A stretch of 56,898 bases of DNA from UBA10677 sp045532295 (GTDB taxonomy: Bacteria > Bacillota > Clostridia > Christensenellales > Pumilibacteraceae), in NCBI GenBank assembly GCA_045532295.1, contig JAZSFP010000021.1, positions 1-56,898 of the forward strand, written 5' to 3'. The translations under genes and the position numbers were made by a program. The notes beneath the pieces were generated by a model. It had not been told where the DNA came from. It saw only the letters and a list, made by a program, of their open reading frames with translations, and made no database searches. The stretch's first letter is position 1, and each line of letters begins with the position of its first letter. Positions 1 to 7,261 of this stretch are shown here, piece after piece.

Positions 1-248
1 CAAACTCTCCGCAAAGTTGACGCACGATTTCGTAAGTTCCAAGTTTATTCTCGCTCGTGTTCTCCGCTTTGGAAAGAATTAAGCCTACCGCCATAGCCAT
101 ACCGCTCACCGCTCCGCAAGTAAGACGAAGTCTTCCGAGCCTTCCGCCAAATGGCAGTGTCGCCTTCGCAATTTCCTCCTCAGATAGCGAAGTGAGGTCG
201 CCAAAAAGCAAGCGCAACCGCTTGTGAACACGCGTACCCTTGCTTAAA
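1..248 (-). pseudogene. C_GCAxxG_C_C family redox-type protein, broken and cut by window edge
   Basis: Reading the minus strand gives two family-typical blocks in different frames. The first has GYACSQAVALAF (minus-strand frame ending near 208). The second has SEEEIAKATLPFGG, GRLGRLRLTCGAVSGM and a hydrophobic tail running off position 1. The blocks join only if one base is dropped from the five-A run at 203-207. No start codon lies upstream in the first frame before a TAG stop near 297. The family (C_GCAxxG_C_C) is a small cysteine-rich protein of uncertain redox function common in Clostridia. The gene looks decayed; a sequencing error at the homopolymer is possible but would not supply the missing start. 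The 3' end lies outside the window. Confidence 0.6.
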
Positions 249-426
249 TCGGGGCTTGGATGCGTTTTGCTTGACGGTAGGGAGTAAGGAGTAACGCTAT
301 CGCGAGAAAAAGGGCGAATATATCGTCGTTTACTAAGGCAAACGTAATTAAAAAACGACTAAAAAGTGCGTAAAGCGTGGGAAGAACGACCAAAAGTACA
401 CTAATAGTGGTTGTTTTGGTGTGAAT

Positions 427-1362
427 TTACTTTTTCAAAAAGCCCTGTTTTTTGAGTTCTATTATGATGCCCTCGCGGATACTCTTAAAATCTGCCGAGG
501 TAAGACCCGTTGCCGCCAACACCTTTGAGTTGTCGATACGTCTGTCGTAGGCGCGGTCGTATTTCCAACGGAATTGAGCGTCAATATCGTCGCTCTCGTA
601 ATCCTCGGCCGTCCATTCAAATTCAACACCGAGCACGTCGGTATAGATGTCAGCGACCTCGCTCCAGGTCAGATTTTGCGCTGTGGAAATAGTGTAAGCC
701 TGTCCAATCGTCTCCTTTTTAAAGAGCAGGTTGGCTATAAGTTTACCCGAGTTTCCCGCCCAATCAAGCCCTGCCGTCAAATTCTTTGCAGACAATGGGA
801 GCCGTATCTTTCTGTTTTCCCGCTTTGCGTCTACAATTTCAGTAGTTCCTGTCATTACGAGATCCAGTCGTTTGTCGGAGAAGGAAATAACGGGACGAAC
901 AATCGTCCAATTTTTCGGGTACGGATTGTCCGCTAAGAAGCGTTCGGATCTTGATTTTGACATAGCGTAAGTCTCTTTTTCCAAGAATAGCGGATCGTCC
1001 TTTATCACGTCAATCAACTGGGGCGCATCTTCGGTTATGGGGTGCTGAAGATTCGCGTATACACGATAGGAGGAGAGGAAAATTAAATGTTCCGTGTTTT
1101 GAGACAGGAGCGCGTGAAAGGGCGGATAGTCCTTGTAATTATTATTGTGAAGGAAATTGACTATACCGTCGTAATGGTTTTTTGCAAACAGCCGTTCAAG
1201 GAATTCGACGGTGGCATATTCCTTATAATACGTCAGGCGTTCGTCGTCCGACACGTAATCCTCAAGGCAGATGATATCTACGCAGTGCCCAAGACGAAGT
1301 AATTCTTTTGCAGTGTAAACGCCGAGTGTTCCTCCGCCACCGATAAGTAAAACCTTTTTCAT
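427..1362 (-). CDS. NAD-dependent epimerase/dehydratase-like protein (extended SDR)
   Basis: 311 aa. The N-terminus has a Rossmann nucleotide-binding turn, LLIGGGGTLGVYTAKEL (residues 5-21), of the extended short-chain dehydrogenase/reductase family. A YAMSKSRSE segment near residue 132 supplies the Tyr-x-x-x-Lys catalytic pair. The C-terminal part (ENLTW/SEVADIYTDVLGVEFEW) resembles the substrate-binding lobe of NAD-dependent epimerases. The ATG at 1362 follows a good ribosome site (AAGGAG, 8 nt upstream). The family acts on nucleotide sugars or related carbonyl compounds in the cytoplasm; the substrate cannot be told here. It lies downstream of tRNA-Leu on the same strand and may share its transcript. 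Confidence 0.8.
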   Translation of the reverse strand: MKKVLLIGGGGTLGVYTAKELLRLGHCVDIICLEDYVSDDERLTYYKEYATVEFLERLFAKNHYDGIVNFLHNNNYKDYPPFHALLSQNTEHLIFLSSYRVYANLQHPITEDAPQLIDVIKDDPLFLEKETYAMSKSRSERFLADNPYPKNWTIVRPVISFSDKRLDLVMTGTTEIVDAKRENRKIRLPLSAKNLTAGLDWAGNSGKLIANLLFKKETIGQAYTISTAQNLTWSEVADIYTDVLGVEFEWTAEDYESDDIDAQFRWKYDRAYDRRIDNSKVLAATGLTSADFKSIREGIIIELKKQGFLKK

Positions 1363-1379
1363 AACGGTTTCTCCTTTCG

Positions 1380-1420
1380 TTTAAACGCTCGGACGTGTAT
1401 CCCTTGCCCAAGCGTTTAAA
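1380..1420. repeat. Inverted repeat between epimerase gene and tRNA-Leu
   Basis: TTTAAACGCT (1380-1389) and AGCGTTTAAA (1411-1420) are exact reverse complements around a 21-nt loop. A T-rich run follows on the plus strand only, so as a terminator it would point the wrong way for the tRNA. It could be a processing hairpin or an operator. Confidence 0.4.
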
Positions 1421-1434
1421 AGTTTTGTTTTAGT

Positions 1435-1519
1435 TGGTGCGAAGGATGGGATTTGAACCCACACGAGAATTAACCACTGGCGTCTGAAACCAGCGCGTCT
1501 GCCGTTCCGCCACCTTCGC
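1435..1519 (-). tRNA. tRNA-Leu (anticodon CAG)
   Basis: On the minus strand the 85-nt sequence starts GCGAAGGTGGCGG and ends in a T-loop, CCTTCGC, discriminator A and an encoded CCA. The acceptor arms GCGAAGG/CCTTCGC pair fully. The anticodon stem CTGGT/GCCAG encloses loop TTCAGAC, giving anticodon CAG. A long variable arm is present, as expected for the leucine class. The match to bacterial tRNA-Leu(CAG) layout is close along the whole length. Confidence 0.95.
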
Positions 1520-1529
1520 AAGCAGTAAT

Positions 1530-1559
1530 AGTTTACTATATTTTATCGTGATTTGTCAA
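1530..1559 (-). promoter_or_regulatory. Promoter of tRNA-Leu
   Basis: On the minus strand TTGACA (1559-1554), an 18-nt spacer, and TAAACT (1535-1530). Predicted start is a few bases before the mature tRNA 5' end at 1519. Confidence 0.6.
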
Positions 1560-1582
1560 ACGAAAGAGGGGCAAAGGGGAGG

Positions 1583-2377
1583 TTATTTTCTTAAAAGCGA
1601 AGGCTCAAACCCCATAATATCTTTAAATGCGCGATTAAACGAGCGGATACTTTGAAAGCCCGACGAAAAGGCGACTTCCGAGAGCGAGCATAGAGTAGTG
1701 GAAATCAATCTTTTAGCGTAAAGACAGCGGTACTGATTGACGAGCGACTTAAAGTTCATCTTAAAAGCGGACGAGAAAACTCTCGAAAGGTAGCGGTGGT
1801 CGTAGCCGAGCGCTTTAGCGAGCGAGTGAAGAGTAATATCTTGCGTAAAATTATTTTCGATATACTCTAAAATAGCGTGAACGAGAGAGCCGTCGTAGTT
1901 GCGTTTGACGAACTTAGCGCAACCGTTAAAAATACTGCAAACGGCGTAGAGCGCGGACTTAATAAGGAAAGTATCGGGCTTTTCAACGCCGATATAGTCG
2001 CCCTCGCTCGCCTCGTTTACTTTAAGCGAAGAGAGAACGAAGTTTTTAGTTGCCTCGTCAAGCGTAACGCGAGCGTTTTCCGCCTCCTTGTTTGAGATTA
2101 AAGAGGCGAAGGACTGGACGAACTCTTCGGAGAAAACGACAACGAATAGCCTGCTTTTTCCCTCGACTTTAAGAGAGTGCGGTTGATAGGGAAGAACTAC
2201 TACGCCCTCGCCCTCGCAAATAGCGTAATCTTTACCGCCTACTACCGCCGTTGCGTTGCCGTTGGTTACGAGCGCGAACTCAAACGCCTTGTGAATATGG
2301 TTTTGCCACTCGATATTGCGATAAAGAAAAGCGTTGTAAATATCCGCGCCAACCGTGTTACCCACTTGATGTATCAT
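1583..2377 (-). CDS. AraC-family transcriptional regulator
   Basis: 264 aa from the ATG at 2377. The N-terminal half is a cupin-type sensor (HIHKAFEFALVTNG, LPYQPHSLKV). The last ~100 residues hold the two helix-turn-helix motifs of the AraC/XylS class (ITLHSLAKALGYDHRYLSRVF and LSEVAFSSGFQSIRSFNRAFK, ending near the usual GFEPS). A longer frame opens at 2437, but that start lies upstream of the consensus promoter at 2409-2437, while 2377 follows GGAG at 6-nt spacing, so 2377 is chosen. The gene is divergent from mntP with facing -35 boxes, so it may control mntP or itself. The ligand is unknown. Confidence 0.85.
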   Translation of the reverse strand: MIHQVGNTVGADIYNAFLYRNIEWQNHIHKAFEFALVTNGNATAVVGGKDYAICEGEGVVVLPYQPHSLKVEGKSRLFVVVFSEEFVQSFASLISNKEAENARVTLDEATKNFVLSSLKVNEASEGDYIGVEKPDTFLIKSALYAVCSIFNGCAKFVKRNYDGSLVHAILEYIENNFTQDITLHSLAKALGYDHRYLSRVFSSAFKMNFKSLVNQYRCLYAKRLISTTLCSLSEVAFSSGFQSIRSFNRAFKDIMGFEPSLLRK

Positions 2378-2408
2378 AACCTGCTCCAAAAGTAAATTTA
2401 TGGCTAAT

Positions 2409-2437
2409 ATTATACAAGATATTTCTTGATTTGTCAA
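2409..2437 (-). promoter_or_regulatory. Consensus promoter of the AraC gene
   Basis: Minus strand TTGACA (2437-2432), 17-nt spacer, TATAAT (2414-2409): a perfect sigma-A consensus. It gives a leader of about 25 nt before the ATG at 2377. Confidence 0.85.
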
Positions 2438-2447
2438 CTTGCAACGC

Positions 2448-2476
2448 TTGACATAAAATCGCTCAAATGATAATAT
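2448..2476 (+). promoter_or_regulatory. Promoter of mntP
   Basis: TTGACA (2448-2453), 17-nt spacer, TAATAT (2471-2476). Its -35 is the mirror copy of the divergent promoter's -35, 10 nt away. The -10 ends only 9 nt before the mntP ATG, so the transcript is predicted to be leaderless or nearly so. Confidence 0.75.
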
Positions 2477-2485
2477 ATAATAGTT

Positions 2486-3070
2486 ATGGGCATTTTAGAT
2501 ATTATTTTAACGGGTATAGGACTTAGTATGGACGCAGCCGCGGTCGGTATGACCAACGGTATGCACGAAAACAAAATGAAAACGGGCAAAATTTTACTTA
2601 TTGCTCTTTTCTACGGACTATTCCAAGCGCTTATGCCACTTATCGGCTACTTCGCCGCCTCGCTTTTTGCGGAGTTTATAGCCTCGATTGCGCCCTACGT
2701 TGCGCTCGTTCTTCTCGCTTTTATAGGCGGAAAAATGATTTACGAGGCTACGCACTCGGAGTGTGAGGGCGACTGCCGTCCGCTAACTATCCCAACGCTA
2801 ATCGTCCAGTCCGTTGCAACCGCTATCGACGCGCTCGCAGTAGGCATAGCCATTTGCGCCTCTGAGGCTGCAGGCACGCTCCTCGTAAACCCCTTTATTT
2901 GCTTTATAATCTTCTTCGTAATAACCTTCGTCCTATCGGTTATCGCCGTAATCCTCGGCAAGAAAATAGGCGAACTGCTCGCCGACAAAGCCGAACTTAT
3001 CGGTGGAATAATCCTTATCCTTATAGGACTTAAAATCTTCGTCGAAGGCGTAATAATTCCCTTGTTCTAA
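2486..3070 (+). CDS. mntP: Manganese efflux pump MntP
   Basis: 194 aa, the usual length for the MntP (DUF204) family of Mn(II) exporters. About six membrane segments are visible. Family marks are SMDAAAVG in the first segment, FIGGKMIYEA in the middle and AIDALAVGI in the second half; the two Asp residues are those needed for transport in characterised members. The start at 2486 keeps the complete first membrane segment seen in the family. No Shine-Dalgarno site lies before it and the promoter -10 is 9 nt upstream. The well-known manganese riboswitch that often precedes mntP has no room here; control would have to be at the promoter, possibly by the divergent AraC regulator. Confidence 0.93.
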   Translation: MGILDIILTGIGLSMDAAAVGMTNGMHENKMKTGKILLIALFYGLFQALMPLIGYFAASLFAEFIASIAPYVALVLLAFIGGKMIYEATHSECEGDCRPLTIPTLIVQSVATAIDALAVGIAICASEAAGTLLVNPFICFIIFFVITFVLSVIAVILGKKIGELLADKAELIGGIILILIGLKIFVEGVIIPLF

Positions 3071-3575
3071 GTAAGGCTATATCGCAATATTCGAGCGATT
3101 TTAACGGAAAAATCCTGCAAATAACGGCGCGTTTTTCTTGTATTTTTCTCGTTAAACCGCCAAAGGCTAATCACTCGTCTATTGTTCCATAGCCTTTAAG
3201 TAAGGCTATATCGCAATATCCGAGCGATTTTTAACGCGGACGCAGTCCGAAAAAATGCGCTCCACGCGACGTGCACCCACGGGGTGTTTACCGTCGCGCT
3301 TAGGTGAAGTCGGTTTACAAGCATAGTTTCCACGCATAAGCCTTAGTGTTTACTTAAAGTTTTTTACGTCATACCGAGCGGAGTGAGTGAAACGAACGAA
3401 GTCGAGCGTATCTCACTAACGCTTATACGCGTAAAGTAAGGCTTATAAATTAACTTCGCTTAAACGCGACAGTGCCCCTCACGGCAGTGAGCGCCCTCGA
3501 AAGAACGCTTGTTTTTCTTGTATTTTTCTCGTTAAACCGCCAAAGGCTAATCACTCGTCTATTATTAGGGAAAGA
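3066..3575. repeat. Mosaic of dispersed intergenic repeats
   Basis: No gene is seen. Several repeats are stacked: AAGTAAGGCTATATCGCAAT plus following bases occurs at 3069-3106 and 3198-3236; a ~55-nt block beginning TTTTTCTTGTATTTTTCTCG occurs at 3132-3186 and again at 3512-3563, with a diverged copy at 14473-14520; a ~75-nt block at 3420-3494 (TTATACGCG, CTTATAAAT) resembles 28461-28531; a CATACCGAGCGG-type block at 3369-3416 resembles 14401-14440. The blocks contain short palindromes (CACGGCAGTGAG type). They look like REP/MITE-like sequence that collects between genes. Confidence 0.7.
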
Positions 3576-3609
3576 AATAAAAACCACCGTACGCGCGGTG
3601 GTTTTCTCT
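3576..3609. terminator. Bidirectional rho-independent terminator
   Basis: AAAACCACCG (3580-3589) pairs with CGGTGGTTTT (3596-3605), loop TACGCG. T-rich tails follow on both strands. It sits between convergent genes and directly behind the glycosidase stop. Confidence 0.85.
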
Positions 3610-3610
3610 T

Positions 3611-4936
3611 TTAGTCCATAATTAATACTACTTGGTTTTTCTTAAGGTTTACGCTTTTGCCGTCAAACGCGATAGGGGTAAACAAATTATCTTGATCGAT
3701 AAGGAAGGCTCTCATATTAGGAAGGTCGCACTCTACCGTTTGCTCTTCGTTAACGTTTACTAAAAGTACGGCTTTTTTATTGCCGTCGCTCGCGCCAAGA
3801 ACGTCCAAGCGTCCGTCGCAAGAGCACTCGACTTCCGACCCTAAAGCATAGAGTTCGCCAAACGCTTTTATAGAGTAGTAAGTACAAAGCGGTTTATGAT
3901 AGCAGGGGTCGAATAGACCGCCGTAAACCGACGCGCCGATGCGAGCGTCGTAGTAACACATAATATCGCACTCGGTCTTTTGCATTTTCACCATCATTTC
4001 AGCGAGGGTAGCGGAAGCGTAGGAAGTACCGCGAAGTTCAAATTTATTAGCGTTACACCACTCGTTCACGTGAATTTCGATATCGCCGTAGCCGTTATCG
4101 TTAAGAATCTTTTCAACGAACCTCTCCATAGTAACGGTACTTGCAATGCTTGCGTAACTGTGCCACGAAAAGAAGTCGATAGGCGAGCGGTTTTGCTTAA
4201 TATACTCAATAAAGCCGAGGAAGAACGCCATAAAGTTCTCGTTGCGGTAACGAGGGATATCCTCTACCGTGGGAGGCAAGTCGATACCGTATTTTTTGGG
4301 GTCTTCAAGTACCGAGTAAAGACCACTCGAGGCGTATCCACCCACCTTAATCGAAGAGCCAAAGCAGGACTTAAGGTGTTTAGCGGTAACGTCGTAAAGT
4401 TGGTAATACTGTTCTTTCGTGCCATTCCACATAGGATTTTTCTTAGGGTCGGGCTCGTTGTCGCACTCGTTCCAAACTTCCCAGTAAACGATATCGAAGT
4501 TAAAGCCGTTCGCCCAGCCTTCACGGTAGTGGCGAATAATATGCTCGCAAATTCTCGCCCACTTATTGAAATCTTTGGGAGGGTCAATCCTGTAAGATTT
4601 AACTTCGACGTAGTTTTCAATGGTAACGCCAAGACGGTAGTAGGGCATACAACCGCTTTCAACTAATTTAGAAACGAGAATATCGGTAAAGGCAAAATCG
4701 TAGGAGGCAGGGTCGTTCTCGTCCGCGTCAAAATTCCTAAAAACGTTGGGAATATCAACGTATACGAATCCGCCGTAAGGACCACCCATATCGTGAAGAC
4801 GCGAATAAGGAATATGCGCCTCGGTAAGATAATGAAGATAACTTCCGTTTATACCTAGCCAAGGCGGTTGACCTACCGCGTGCATAGCCTTGATTTTTCC
4901 CGTAATATTATTAAAATTAACATCCAACTTACTCAT
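3611..4936 (-). CDS. GH39-like glycoside hydrolase (clan GH-A), cytoplasmic
   Basis: 441 aa with no signal peptide. It has the (beta/alpha)8 layout of clan A glycosidases and resembles family 39 (beta-xylosidase/iduronidase type). YWEVWNECDNEPD (151-163) carries the probable acid/base Glu157 after the clan-typical Asn. HVNEWCN (289-295) carries the probable nucleophile Glu292. FFSWHSY (255-261) fits the family strand between them. The C-terminal ~70 residues form a small beta domain, as in GH39 enzymes. The ATG at 4936 follows GGAG at 6 nt. Lacking a signal peptide it should act on imported oligosaccharides. Substrate is inferred only by class; another clan A family (for example GH30 or an unassigned one) is possible. 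Confidence 0.75.
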   Translation of the reverse strand: MSKLDVNFNNITGKIKAMHAVGQPPWLGINGSYLHYLTEAHIPYSRLHDMGGPYGGFVYVDIPNVFRNFDADENDPASYDFAFTDILVSKLVESGCMPYYRLGVTIENYVEVKSYRIDPPKDFNKWARICEHIIRHYREGWANGFNFDIVYWEVWNECDNEPDPKKNPMWNGTKEQYYQLYDVTAKHLKSCFGSSIKVGGYASSGLYSVLEDPKKYGIDLPPTVEDIPRYRNENFMAFFLGFIEYIKQNRSPIDFFSWHSYASIASTVTMERFVEKILNDNGYGDIEIHVNEWCNANKFELRGTSYASATLAEMMVKMQKTECDIMCYYDARIGASVYGGLFDPCYHKPLCTYYSIKAFGELYALGSEVECSCDGRLDVLGASDGNKKAVLLVNVNEEQTVECDLPNMRAFLIDQDNLFTPIAFDGKSVNLKKNQVVLIMD

Positions 4937-4965
4937 ATCTTGCTCCTGTGACTATCGTTAACAAT

Positions 4966-4993
4966 ATAATACCATTTTTTGGCGTAAAATCAA
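4966..4993 (-). promoter_or_regulatory. Promoter of the GH39-like gene
   Basis: Minus strand TTGATT (4993-4988), 16-nt spacer, TATTAT (4971-4966), about 30 nt before the start codon. Confidence 0.5.
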
Positions 4994-5045
4994 TAGGTTT
5001 TCATAATTTTCATTGAAAAAAGTTTCACTGTTTAACGGAATATTG

Positions 5046-5090
5046 AAAAACCCCCGCTTTATTCGGAGGCTTGCTCTTGAACGGGGGTGG
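5046..5090 (-). terminator. Terminator overlapping the 3' end of the MFS gene
   Basis: On the minus strand ACCCCCG... pairs with CGGGGGT (plus positions 5082-5088 with 5050-5056) and runs into a T tract. The last codons of the transporter form the upstream arm and loop. Confidence 0.65.
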
Positions 5091-6270
5091 TTTTTTTCGT
5101 CGTATTTTTGATTACGGAGTAAAGCACGCAAGCAATTACCATAGTGAGCGCGCAAATCGCAAGAGGGAGGAGAGAGGAAACGCTCTCGAGCATTGAGCCT
5201 AAGAAAAGTCCGGGGAGGGCGGACGCGCCGGTAAAGAGTAACATTCTCCAAGAAGTGTATTTGCCGATATATTCGTAATCCACTCTTTGAACTACTATGA
5301 CGGGAACGCAAACGCCAAGGACGACGTTTGAGGCGTTGGCGATAAAGAACAGCGTAAAGTATAGCCACAAATCTTTGAAAATTCCCAAACCAAGAACGGT
5401 TAGAGCGAAGAGGAGGGCGGATAAAATTATCAGTTTGTCGGGCTTAATTTTGCGTTCGAGGATGGAGTAAAGCCAGTTTCCTACCATAGACGAGATGCTC
5501 GTAATAAGCGAAAGAGCGATAATAGTTTGAGAGTTTAGAACTCCGTCGCTCGCGCCGATTACTGCAACGAGCAAAAAGATACCGTTAGCAATACCTCTAA
5601 AGATATGCGCAGGCAACAGTTTATAGAAAACGGGTTGTTTAATGAAGGAAATGAAAGAGGTTTTGGCTTTTTCTTCCGTTTGCGGAAGTTCGATTTCCTT
5701 GCAAAATTTAATAAAAAGCGCGCTCAAAGTCCACAAAACCGCGCCCAAGATAAAGGCTATAGAGATTACCAAAAGGTAGTCGAAGTTAGCGGTAAAGTAG
5801 GAAAGAAGGGAAGTGAGAGCGATGGACAGAATTCCTGCAATTATTCCCCCGATTGCAGTGAGATGACCGTAGTCGGACATATTTATGATAGAATAGGGCA
5901 GTTTATAGCAAAGCACGTTGTACGCGCCGAGAACGAGGTTTACGAGAATACTGCCGATTAAGATTACTAAATACTTACTCTCAAGCGTAGGCGTAAGAGG
6001 GGATACGGCAATCAGCAAGAAAATAAAGAGCGAGGGGAGAGCGAGCGCAAAAAGGAAGATAATCTTTTTAATCGTTTTGAATTTGTCTCCCACGAACGCA
6101 AAGACGAGCATCATAGAAACTTGCGCGAACTGAATAAGCGAACTGTAAAGGGAAATATCGCCTTCGCTAATACCGAGATACAGCATAAAGGCTTGAATTA
6201 CCGCGCCGGAAGAAAGAACTACCGCCGAGGAGTGAAATATGGAGTGAAGAACGAATTTGGTATTATTCAT
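5059..6270 (-). CDS. Major facilitator superfamily transporter
   Basis: 403 aa from the ATG at 6270, with about 12 hydrophobic membrane segments and the loop 2-3 pattern GDKFKTIKK that stands in for the MFS signature. No substrate-specific motif is recognised. The frame is open further upstream (to a TTG at 6333), but those residues would lie upstream of the likely promoter (-10 at 6285-6290) and 6270 begins a standard polar N-terminus (MNNTKF). No Shine-Dalgarno site precedes 6270. The gene is divergent from an AraC-type regulator at 6416, which is the obvious candidate to control it; substrate could therefore be whatever that regulator senses. Confidence 0.82.
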   Translation of the reverse strand: MNNTKFVLHSIFHSSAVVLSSGAVIQAFMLYLGISEGDISLYSSLIQFAQVSMMLVFAFVGDKFKTIKKIIFLFALALPSLFIFLLIAVSPLTPTLESKYLVILIGSILVNLVLGAYNVLCYKLPYSIINMSDYGHLTAIGGIIAGILSIALTSLLSYFTANFDYLLVISIAFILGAVLWTLSALFIKFCKEIELPQTEEKAKTSFISFIKQPVFYKLLPAHIFRGIANGIFLLVAVIGASDGVLNSQTIIALSLITSISSMVGNWLYSILERKIKPDKLIILSALLFALTVLGLGIFKDLWLYFTLFFIANASNVVLGVCVPVIVVQRVDYEYIGKYTSWRMLLFTGASALPGLFLGSMLESVSSLLPLAICALTMVIACVLYSVIKNTTKKTTPVQEQASE

Positions 6271-6284
6271 AGTGATAATAGTGT

Positions 6285-6313
6285 AGCATATAAAGTTGAA
6301 AAAGTATATGCAA
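6285..6313 (-). promoter_or_regulatory. Promoter of the MFS gene
   Basis: Minus strand TTGCAT (6313-6308), 17-nt spacer, TATGCT (6290-6285). The start codon is 14 nt past the -10, so the leader is very short and without a ribosome site. Confidence 0.5.
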
Positions 6314-6380
6314 AAACAAGACATCTTTACCAAGAGCGTGTCTTTTTTTTATAATTTTGATAAAATAAGCCGTTAAATTC

Positions 6381-6409
6381 GTGACAAAAATTATAGTTTA
6401 TGATATAAT
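6381..6409 (+). promoter_or_regulatory. Promoter of the second AraC gene
   Basis: GTGACA (6381-6386), exactly 17 nt, TATAAT (6404-6409). Transcription would begin at about 6416, on the first ATG itself. Confidence 0.7.
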
Positions 6410-6415
6410 TGAGAT

Positions 6416-7261
6416 ATGGACGACAAAATGAAAACGCTATCGACGGAGATAGCGGAAATGAAAATAATAGTATCGGGCGCGGACGGATTTACCTTATATC
6501 CGGCAAAGGAAGAGACGGACGAAGAGAAGGCGAGTATGTTGCACCGCCACGCGCATTACGAGTTCTTCTTCTCGACGATTACGCCCGTTAGCATTATAAC
6601 TGAAGAGAGCGAGAAGTCGTTTTTTGAAAAGGTCGTAATTATTCCACCTTCGCTTATGCACTGTTGTAGCGGTTGTGGAGAGGGCTGTTACTGTATGACG
6701 GTAAAGGGCGAGGCGCACGCGCGCTTTTTCGAGCATTTTAGTAGCGATAAAATAACGGCAATAGATTTAACCGACGATATGAAGTTTTGCCTTAAAAAGT
6801 TGGTTAGCGCAGACCTTAGTAGCGGAATAGGGAGAACGCGCGCAGAGACGGTAATTAAACTACTCTTTCTCGAGATAGGCGAAAGCGCGAGGGTTTTAGA
6901 GGAAAATAGCGTTAATAAAAACGCGAACGAACCCGACTATGAAACGCAAATCGACGCTTTTATAAACGCTAATTTTTCTAATCCCAAAGCAAGCGTAAAA
7001 ATGCTCGCGGAAAAAATGTATTTAAGTCAGAAACAAGTGTCAAGGATTGTAAAAAAGCAATACGGTTGTACTTTTCCTGAACTTATGAACCAAAAAAGAA
7101 TGTCGGTAGCGGTAATGCTACTTAAGAACACGCACCTATCCGTTTCGGAAATTGCGGTTAGAGTAGGGATAAATAACGAGAACTATTTTTACAAACTTTT
7201 CAAAGAGCGTTGTGGCGTAACGCCCCTTAAGTATCGAAATCTAAAAATCAAGACGCGTTAA
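6416..7261 (+). CDS. AraC-family regulator with a cysteine-rich sensor domain
   Basis: 281 aa from the ATG at 6416; an internal ATG at 6458 has a GGAG 9 nt upstream and would give 267 aa, and both are possible because transcription should start near 6416. The N-terminal half is cupin-like (HRHAHYEFFF, 43-52). Where most relatives have a plain loop it reads HCCSGCGEGCYC, placing Cys at 83, 84, 87, 91 and 93. The C-terminal ~100 residues are the double helix-turn-helix (VKMLAEKMYLSQKQVSRIVKK and VSEIAVRVGINNENYFYKLFK) ending GVTPLKYR. The gene is divergent from the MFS transporter and ends overlapping the next, convergent gene by 21 nt. The Cys cluster suggests metal or redox sensing, an inference only. 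Confidence 0.85.
   Translation: MDDKMKTLSTEIAEMKIIVSGADGFTLYPAKEETDEEKASMLHRHAHYEFFFSTITPVSIITEESEKSFFEKVVIIPPSLMHCCSGCGEGCYCMTVKGEAHARFFEHFSSDKITAIDLTDDMKFCLKKLVSADLSSGIGRTRAETVIKLLFLEIGESARVLEENSVNKNANEPDYETQIDAFINANFSNPKASVKMLAEKMYLSQKQVSRIVKKQYGCTFPELMNQKRMSVAVMLLKNTHLSVSEIAVRVGINNENYFYKLFKERCGVTPLKYRNLKIKTR

Noticed and set aside
2378..2485. Manganese (yybP-ykoY) riboswitch before mntP
   Set aside because: The promoter ends 9 nt before the start codon, leaving no room for a leader.
6271..6333. Upstream starts (TTG at 6333, ATG at 6324) for the MFS transporter
   Set aside because: They lie upstream of the predicted -10 and lack a ribosome site.
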